This document shows positions 58,941-64,000 of a DNA stretch of 64,000 bases, one piece after another. This DNA comes from Nemertoderma westbladi. Its lineage: Eukaryota; Xenacoelomorpha; Nemertodermatida; Nemertodermatidae. Below the pieces are notes generated by a model. That model worked only from the letters and a program-made list of their open reading frames with translations. It was not told the origin of the DNA and searched no databases. How positions within the stretch are numbered: position 1 is the first letter of the stretch; each line of letters opens with the position of its first letter. The stretch covers positions 62,001-126,000 of the forward strand of contig JAUCBJ010007900.1 of assembly GCA_032718475.1 (NCBI GenBank), given 5' to 3'. A program made the position numbers and the translations under genes.

Positions 58941-59007
58941 GGCACAGCATTCTTAAAAATGCAGCTGCAATGCAGCATGCCGATCCTAGTAGTAGTAGTA
59001 GTAGTAG

Positions 59008-59862
59008 AGTCCCATAGGGGTTCTGCCTTGTTTTACATCCCGGGCGCGGCGTCACGCTGAGTCCCATAGGGGTTCTGCCTTGTTTTACATCCTGGGCTAG
59101 GCGTCACACTGAGTCCCATAGGGGTTCTGCCTTGTTTTACATCCCGGGCGCGGGGACACACTGAGTCCTATAGGGGTTCTGCCTTGTTTTACATCCCGGG
59201 CTAGGGATCACACTGAGTCCCATAGGGGTTCTGCCTTGTTTTACATCCCGTGCGTGGGGTCACACTGAGTCCCATAGGGGTTCTGCCTTGTTTTACATCA
59301 AGGGCGCGGGGACACACTGAGTCCTATAGGGGTTCTGCCTTGTTTTACATCCCGTGCGTGGGGTCACACTGAGTCCCATAGGGGTTCTGCCTTGTTTTAC
59401 ATCCCGGGCGCGGGGACACGCTGAGTCCCATAGGGGTTCTGCCTTGTTTTACATCCTGGGCTAGGCGTCACACTGAGTCCCATAGGGGTTCTGCCTTGTT
59501 TTACATCCCGGGCGCGGGGACACACTGAGTCCTATAGGGGTTCTGCCTTGTTTTACATCCCGGGCGTAGGGGTCACACTGAGTCCCATAGGGGTTCTGCC
59601 TTGTTTTACATCCCGGGCGCGGGGACACACTGAGTCCTATAGGGGTTCTGCCTTGTTTTACATCCCGGGCGCGGGGACACACTGAGTCCTATAGGGGTTC
59701 TGCCTTGTTTTACATCCCGGGCTAGGGATCACACTGAGTCCCATAGGGGTTCTGCCTTGTTTTACATCCCGTGCGCGGGGTCACAGCTGAGTCCCATAGG
59801 GGTTCTGCCTTGTTTTACATCCCGGGCGCGGGGTTAAGCTGAGTCCAAAATAGGATCTGTTT
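59008..59862 (+). repeat. 3' tandem array of the second LINE, main part (~16 units of 52-54 bp)
   Basis: The unit reads 'gagtcccataggggttctgc', 'cttgttttacatcccgggcg' and 'cggggtcacgct', with variants 'gggctaggcgtcac' and 'gtgcgtggggtcac'. The GC-rich half matches the motif in the 3' UTR repeats of the LINE at 49.5 kb. Minus-strand frames through it are repeat artefacts. Confidence 0.93.
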
Positions 59863-60641
59863 TTAAAAAATACCAGATAAAAATATTCCACATAAAATTA
59901 TTTAAAATAATCATTCTCTCAACTTTAACCATCATCACTTGGATCATATCTGTGACGCTCAATTAATAACTTTCTATATAATCAAAATTAGTCTATCCCT
60001 CTTTAACTTGAAAGCAGTTAATATTTATCACTAGAGTTCTAATTATTCCTCCGCATGTTATACAGAAAATACTACTTTATATAATGTAAATGCGTTTTTA
60101 TTAATATTCATATTACAGTACCATGTTACATTGCGTTATTTTATATGCGCAAGTATATGCGCATGGTGACTGCGATCCACTAGCTAGGGTAGCTTTCGAG
60201 TTGTTCTACACGCTACACGCGGTCTCCAGTCCTCAGAGAACAGTATATATTATTCAAAATTACTTTGTTCTTAATTATTTATCTTTGTAATATTAGGTCA
60301 ATATATTTAAAGTGCAATAATTTAATTGTTATAGATGAGGAAAATAGAAATTATTATAAGTTATCAGTTATCCTCGCCGCACATTATCTGCGGCGAGGTG
60401 AGGTGACCAGCACCCCTAACTGCCTAATTAAAAATAGTAAAAACCATTTTTAAATCAAAAATATTTATTTGTACTTCAAGAGGTTGCAGGTCAGCATCAG
60501 CAGGTGCAGCTTCAAGAAACCTAACTCTCAATGTAACTAACTGCTTTGGCCTAACACACAGCGCGAAAAAAGGCGGCAGGTGAAATATCGGTGGATCCGT
60601 TCAAATTAATCAATACTTCCTACAGTAGCAGGAAGGGTTAG
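59863..60641. other. Intergenic, AT-rich
   Basis: No gene. The one notable structure is the hairpin at 60372-60398. Confidence 0.4.
60372..60398. other. Perfect 10-bp-stem hairpin
   Basis: CCTCGCCGCA (60372-60381) and TGCGGCGAGG (60389-60398) are perfect complements around a 7-base loop. It is GC-rich in an AT-rich surrounding. There is no T run for a polymerase III terminator. Role unknown. Confidence 0.5.
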
Positions 60642-60743
60642 GAAGCGACAGTCAGACAGTAGGCCTACATCTCAGAGCGACAGTCAGACAGTAGGCCTAC
60701 ATCTCAGAGCGACAGTCAGACAGTAGGCCTACATCTCAGACAG
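60642..60743. repeat. 32-bp direct repeat, three copies
   Basis: The unit reads 'gcgacagtcagacagtaggc' and 'ctacatctcaga'. Confidence 0.9.
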
Positions 60744-60874
60744 TTGTTAATGCAAATGTGTTCTTTGCGAGTTTAGCTTACTTATTTTGCTCAATTTAAG
60801 TTTAAGGTTCCATTTTTATTGATAAGGTTAATTGCGTCATATTCTATATTTCTTAATTAACTCAAAACCATTAA

Positions 60875-61251
60875 TTGTAATATTGACGCCATCTAGTGTC
60901 GTTATATACATAGTCAGTTTAGCTTGAATGCCTTATTTGTGATGTATAGGTGGCGCTACTGCACATTCTTTTAGGGGTATAAAGCCTCAGGTTTAATGCA
61001 TTTCCGGCACTCTTGCTATTACCTTTTGACATTAATTGTTTGGTGGAGTCATACTTATCCATGAAAGGGTAAAAACCCCGGTCAACTTTAATTGACTGGG
61101 ATTATTACTTTATATTTATCTGTTCCTATTGTCTATAATTATACATTTGGTTATAATTATTTGATATAATATTTGATATCGTACCGGTAAATTAAATTTA
61201 TTTGTTGTTGTTATTTGGTTACTATAATATCGCTGATACCCCGGGATTAAA
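60875..61251 (+). other. Possible solo LTR (low confidence)
   Basis: It begins TGTAATATTGACGCCATCTA, a start resembling those of some Ty3/gypsy LTRs. It contains a TATA-like GGGGTATAAAGCC at 60974-60986 and ends near 'gggattaaagaca'. No 5-bp target duplication or internal retroviral-type coding was seen, so it may simply be unique DNA with a core-promoter-like motif. Confidence 0.25.
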
Positions 61252-62396
61252 GACATTTTCTAGGCACCAAACCCAGGTAGGTCTCTATAGCTAAGCATTA
61301 TTGATAACCTGGACAATTGTGTCAGATTTATGTGTGTTGTCTTATCTCTAACTCAATAAATAATTAATCTATGGTGATATTTCTGACCTGTAATGCAAGT
61401 GAAGCTCTTAATATTAATACCATCATGATTGAGAGTTGTCATAAATTGAATACCGTAGCTATAATAATATAAACAGATACATAATAGTTGCAATACGTTT
61501 CCCCTAAAGGGAAACACAATCGCCCGACTTGAGCCCTTACGTAAATAATTAGTCAGACATTTACTTATTGTATTGTGCCGCCACTGCCACACCCTCGCTG
61601 TACTGTATATTAGTGGAATATAATAGATGATCAATTACCGTTATAGACTGAGCGAAACATTGAGCAAATCAATACAATTGTGGGGAAGAGGGAATAAAAG
61701 TGATTCACTAGAACGGCCTTCCATTGAAGGTACACTAGCGCCATTACCGTTTCAGTGTCTCAGACTGGGTTTTTTACTTTCATTCTTGTGTGCTCTACAA
61801 AACAATCGGAAAGAGTCAAAATATATAAAATAGAGGTTAAAAATGTATTTTTTGTCAAATGCGCTAACAACAGTAGTCCAGGCGGAATAGGCCTACAGTA
61901 GGACTAGTTAGTTTTTCAATATCTGTTGCTTTCATGAAATGTTTTCTATATTTCTTGTGTTTATAAATTATGTAGTCCCTTTCGTTATGACCTTTTGAAG
62001 TCCTTCTTTATCAGGTGGCGTTATTTAGTTTCTATGTATCATTTTATTATTTGTTTACTTTGTGTTACTATAACAACAAATTTCATTATTTTATAACTAC
62101 TTTATAGGTCTATATTATTAGGTATTTTATATTATCACTTTATATAATACCGTAGGCCTACTTTTTATTACTATCAGGTACTTGTATAACAGTATTATGT
62201 TAATACTTTATATTATTTATAACGATTGCCGACCGAATATTTCTCACTCCAGAAGCCCTGATATGGGCTCTTCATTTATTAAATAGATTAAGTAACAATC
62301 CTGAAAATTAAACATAGAACAGATTAAATAGTGTGACTCTCTAGTGCTGTTGAGAATTATGTGTCAGTTTTCTAGTCTCTCTTCGCTCAGACGAGA
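61252..62396. other. Intergenic, AT-rich, no gene seen
   Basis: Short open frames only; no tandem repeat or RNA gene recognised. Confidence 0.4.
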
Positions 62397-62590
62397 CTAG
62401 GGGGAAACTAGACGCAAATCCCATCACGGCGAATGAATATCCCGCCTTAATGTTATATTTTCAATTTTTGGAAAGGAGCAGTATTCAGTGGGACGTTATT
62501 ATAACCAAAACAATAAACTAAAGTCAATAGTACAGATTACAGTTTAATTTTTGTGAAAGGTCAGTTGTTATTTGCGTCGAATTTCCCTAG
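62397..62590 (+). mobile_element. Best-preserved copy of the ACGCAAAT TIR element (194 bp)
   Basis: The left end CTAGGGGGAAACTAGACGCA (to AAAT, 62419) and the right end, reverse-complemented, CTAGGGAAATTCGACGCAAA (62590-62570) form inverted repeats of about 21 bp. The outer CTAG or TA may be the target duplication. The interior carries the blocks shared by all copies: 'ggcgaatgaatatcccgcc', 'ggaaaggagcag', 'ataaccaaaacaataaact', 'gtcaatagtacagattacag'. There is no coding capacity. It is a MITE; the superfamily is undetermined. Confidence 0.75.
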
Positions 62591-62869
62591 GAATTAATTT
62601 TTATTCCGTCGAAGGTCCATGAGTTGCGGGACAACCTACATCTCTTCCTTGATCAATGCAACCTGACATCTTTAAATGGATGGTGTTTTACTCAGAACTT
62701 TAGTTAGCGCAGTTTGAACGAGGGTATCGCTTGTAACAACAGTCTGTTTTTAACCAGCGCATTTTTCGCTCTAAAGGCAATATCGCATAGTCCGCAGAAT
62801 CCGGTTACGGAAACGTAATGCATTACCTTGGATTGCGATCATATATATAATCAACCTTTGAGTATGTCT
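62591..62869. other. Spacer, no gene seen
   Basis: No recognisable feature beyond 'attccgtcgaaggtcc', which may be an outer extension of the TIR element because similar text follows the copy ending at 12110. Confidence 0.3.
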
Positions 62870-63207
62870 TCAAACAATGTACGGTAGTTCAAGTTGGCGA
62901 GTCATAAACTCCAACTGACTCTGTTCTCTTGAATTCCCAGAGTCAACGACCTTCAAAATAAGTTCGTGGGCCTTCTGGATGTACCCAATAGCGTTTCGGG
63001 GATCTGTGTCTCTTTTTACCGTTGCCACACAACTTCTGTTAATTGCGACCAATGGAACAGTTGGTTATTTGGTCCCAGACAGTGACGCAACGACAGACGA
63101 GCACCAGCGGAATTGTCTACGGAAACATTAGTATCGGAACATATTAGTGCCTTCAAGCACACCACAGACGGATGTATTTTTCTCAAAGAAAACAAGAGTA
63201 ACAACAA
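62870..63207 (-). CDS. Possible exon or gene remnant, unknown product
   Basis: Two overlapping minus-strand frames (63207-63016 and 63052-62870) have ordinary amino-acid composition, for example ALICSDTNVSVDNSAGARL, and ATVKRDTDPRNAIGYIQKAH followed by ELILKVVDSGNS. They could be one sequence separated by a frameshift, or one exon with a donor at CG|GTAAAA (about 63018). I recognise no domain. Non-coding sequence is a real alternative. Confidence 0.25.
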
Positions 63208-63235
63208 CTCAAGGGATTTCCGTTTTTGTTTGTGT

Positions 63236-64000
63236 TAGCTATCATGAGGGTTGAGGGCTCGTGTTAACTATCATGAGGTGAGTGCTCGTGTTTGCTACCA
63301 CGAGGGTTCGTATTATCTTTTACGAGGGCTCGTGTTAGCTATCATGAGGGCTCGTATTAGCTATCATGAGGTGAGGGAACGTATTTGCTCCCACGAGGGC
63401 TCGTGTTAGCTATCATGAGGGCTCGTGTTAGCTATCATGAGGGCTCGTGTTAGCTATCATGAGGGCTCGTGTTAGCTCTTAGCTATCATGAGGGCTCGTG
63501 TTGCTATCATGTGGTGAGGGCTCGTGTTTGCTACCTCGAGGGCTCGTGTTAGCTATAATGTGGGCTCGTGTTAGCTATCACGAGGGCTCGTATTAGCTAT
63601 CATGAGGGCTCGTGTTAGCTATCATGAGGTGAGGGCTCGTATTTGCTCCCACGAGGGCTCGTGTTAGCTATCATGAGGGCCCGTGTTAGCTATCATGGGG
63701 GCTCGTGTTAGCTATCATGAGGGTTCGTGTTAGCTCTTAGCTATCATGAGGGCTCGTGTTGCTATCATGTGGTGAGGGCTCGTGTTTGCTACCTCGAGGG
63801 CTCGTGTTAGCTATAATGTGGGCTCGTGTTAGCTATCACGAGGGCTCGTATTAGCTATCATGAGGGCTCGTGTTAGCTATCATGAAGTGATGGCTCGTAT
63901 TTGCTCCCACGAGGGCTCGTGTTAGCTATCATGTGGGCTCGTGTTAGCTGTCACGAGGGCTCGTATTAGATATCATGAGGGCTGGTGTTAGCTATCATGT
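63236..64000. repeat. 22-bp satellite with ~260-bp higher-order period, runs off right edge
   Basis: The basic unit is 'gagggctcgtgttagctatc' plus 'at'. A block with 'ttagctcttagctatcatg', 'gttgctatcatgtggtgagg' and 'tttgctacctcgagg' occurs at about 63470 and again about 260 bp later, showing higher-order duplication. Confidence 0.93.

Larger units (their letters stand above)
57070..59007 (+). mobile_element. 5'-truncated LINE of a second family, with (TAG)7 tail
   Basis: It lies between two halves of the 52-bp array. It begins at about 57070 in the middle of the coding region and ends in seven TAG repeats (58987-59007), a short microsatellite tail of the kind seen in RTE-like and some I-like clades. 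Its last 230-420 bp match the truncated copies at 14815-15230 and 16884-17116. It is split by a SINE at 57151-57410. Confidence 0.88.
53836..59862 (+). mobile_element. Second CR1/Jockey-type LINE, 5'-truncated, split by a hAT element and by another LINE
   Basis: Parts belonging to this element: 53836-54141, 55622 to about 57069 and 59008-59862. The reverse-transcriptase fragments are collinear with the LINE at 49.5 kb (VEVEYLMLQLND there, IEIQYILLQLCD here; KCAKVFPIYKGG there, KIARVVPVYKGG here). Its 3' end is a tandem array of about 52-bp units interrupted by the later LINE. The 5' endonuclease region is absent. Confidence 0.8.

Overview
The window looks like repeat-rich nuclear DNA from a metazoan, probably a marine invertebrate. 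It is AT-rich between genes. It contains animal-type genes (a TBC Rab-GAP of the GRTP1 type, a pro-IL16/PDZD2-like double-PDZ protein, an ankyrin-repeat gene with 99-nt and 198-nt repeat exons, an LRR protein). It also holds several non-LTR retrotransposons, a tRNA-derived SINE and DNA transposons with recognisable target-site duplications. The phylum cannot be named from sequence alone. More than a third of the window is tandem repeat.

Layout. 1-1.4 kb: 3' part of an LRR gene running in from the left. 1.9-2.5 kb: a hAT-like MITE. 5.2-6.3 kb (minus): a single-exon GRTP1-like gene. 7-12 kb: copies of a short TIR element, a ~75-bp tandem block related to it, and an 18-bp satellite. 14.8-15.2 kb: a 5'-truncated LINE tail. 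15.5-20.6 kb: an ankyrin-repeat gene whose introns hold two satellites and a second LINE tail. 20.6-24.6 kb: a 40-bp array and a 49-bp array. 24.7-25.2 kb: a Harbinger-like remnant. 26.2-37.8 kb: an 11.6-kb satellite of 31-bp units with higher-order structure. 38.3-41.4 kb: two related satellites (38 and 45 bp), the second split by a 1,219-bp TTAA-flanked element. 44.4-46.7 kb (minus): a single-exon IL16/PDZD2-like gene. 47.8-48.4 kb (minus): a LINE 3' fragment. 48.6-49.2 kb: a GC-rich tandem repeat. 49.5-53.3 kb: an almost intact CR1/Jockey-type LINE with one nonsense codon. 53.8-59.9 kb: a nested stack in which a related LINE is split by a 1.48-kb hAT-type element, its 3' tandem array is split by a LINE of another family, and that LINE is split by a tRNA-derived SINE. 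59.9-63.2 kb: mostly featureless AT-rich DNA with one TIR-element copy. 63.2-64 kb: a 22-bp-unit array running off the right edge.

The host genes show no operon-like link to one another. Most of the history readable here is that of mobile DNA and satellites: who inserted into whom, with junctions and target-site duplications in several cases exact to the base. The most distinctive observations are the nested stack, the shared GC-rich motif in the 3' tandem repeats of two LINEs, the TTAA element inside a satellite, and the repeated association of long poly-G/C tracts with the ends of one short TIR family.
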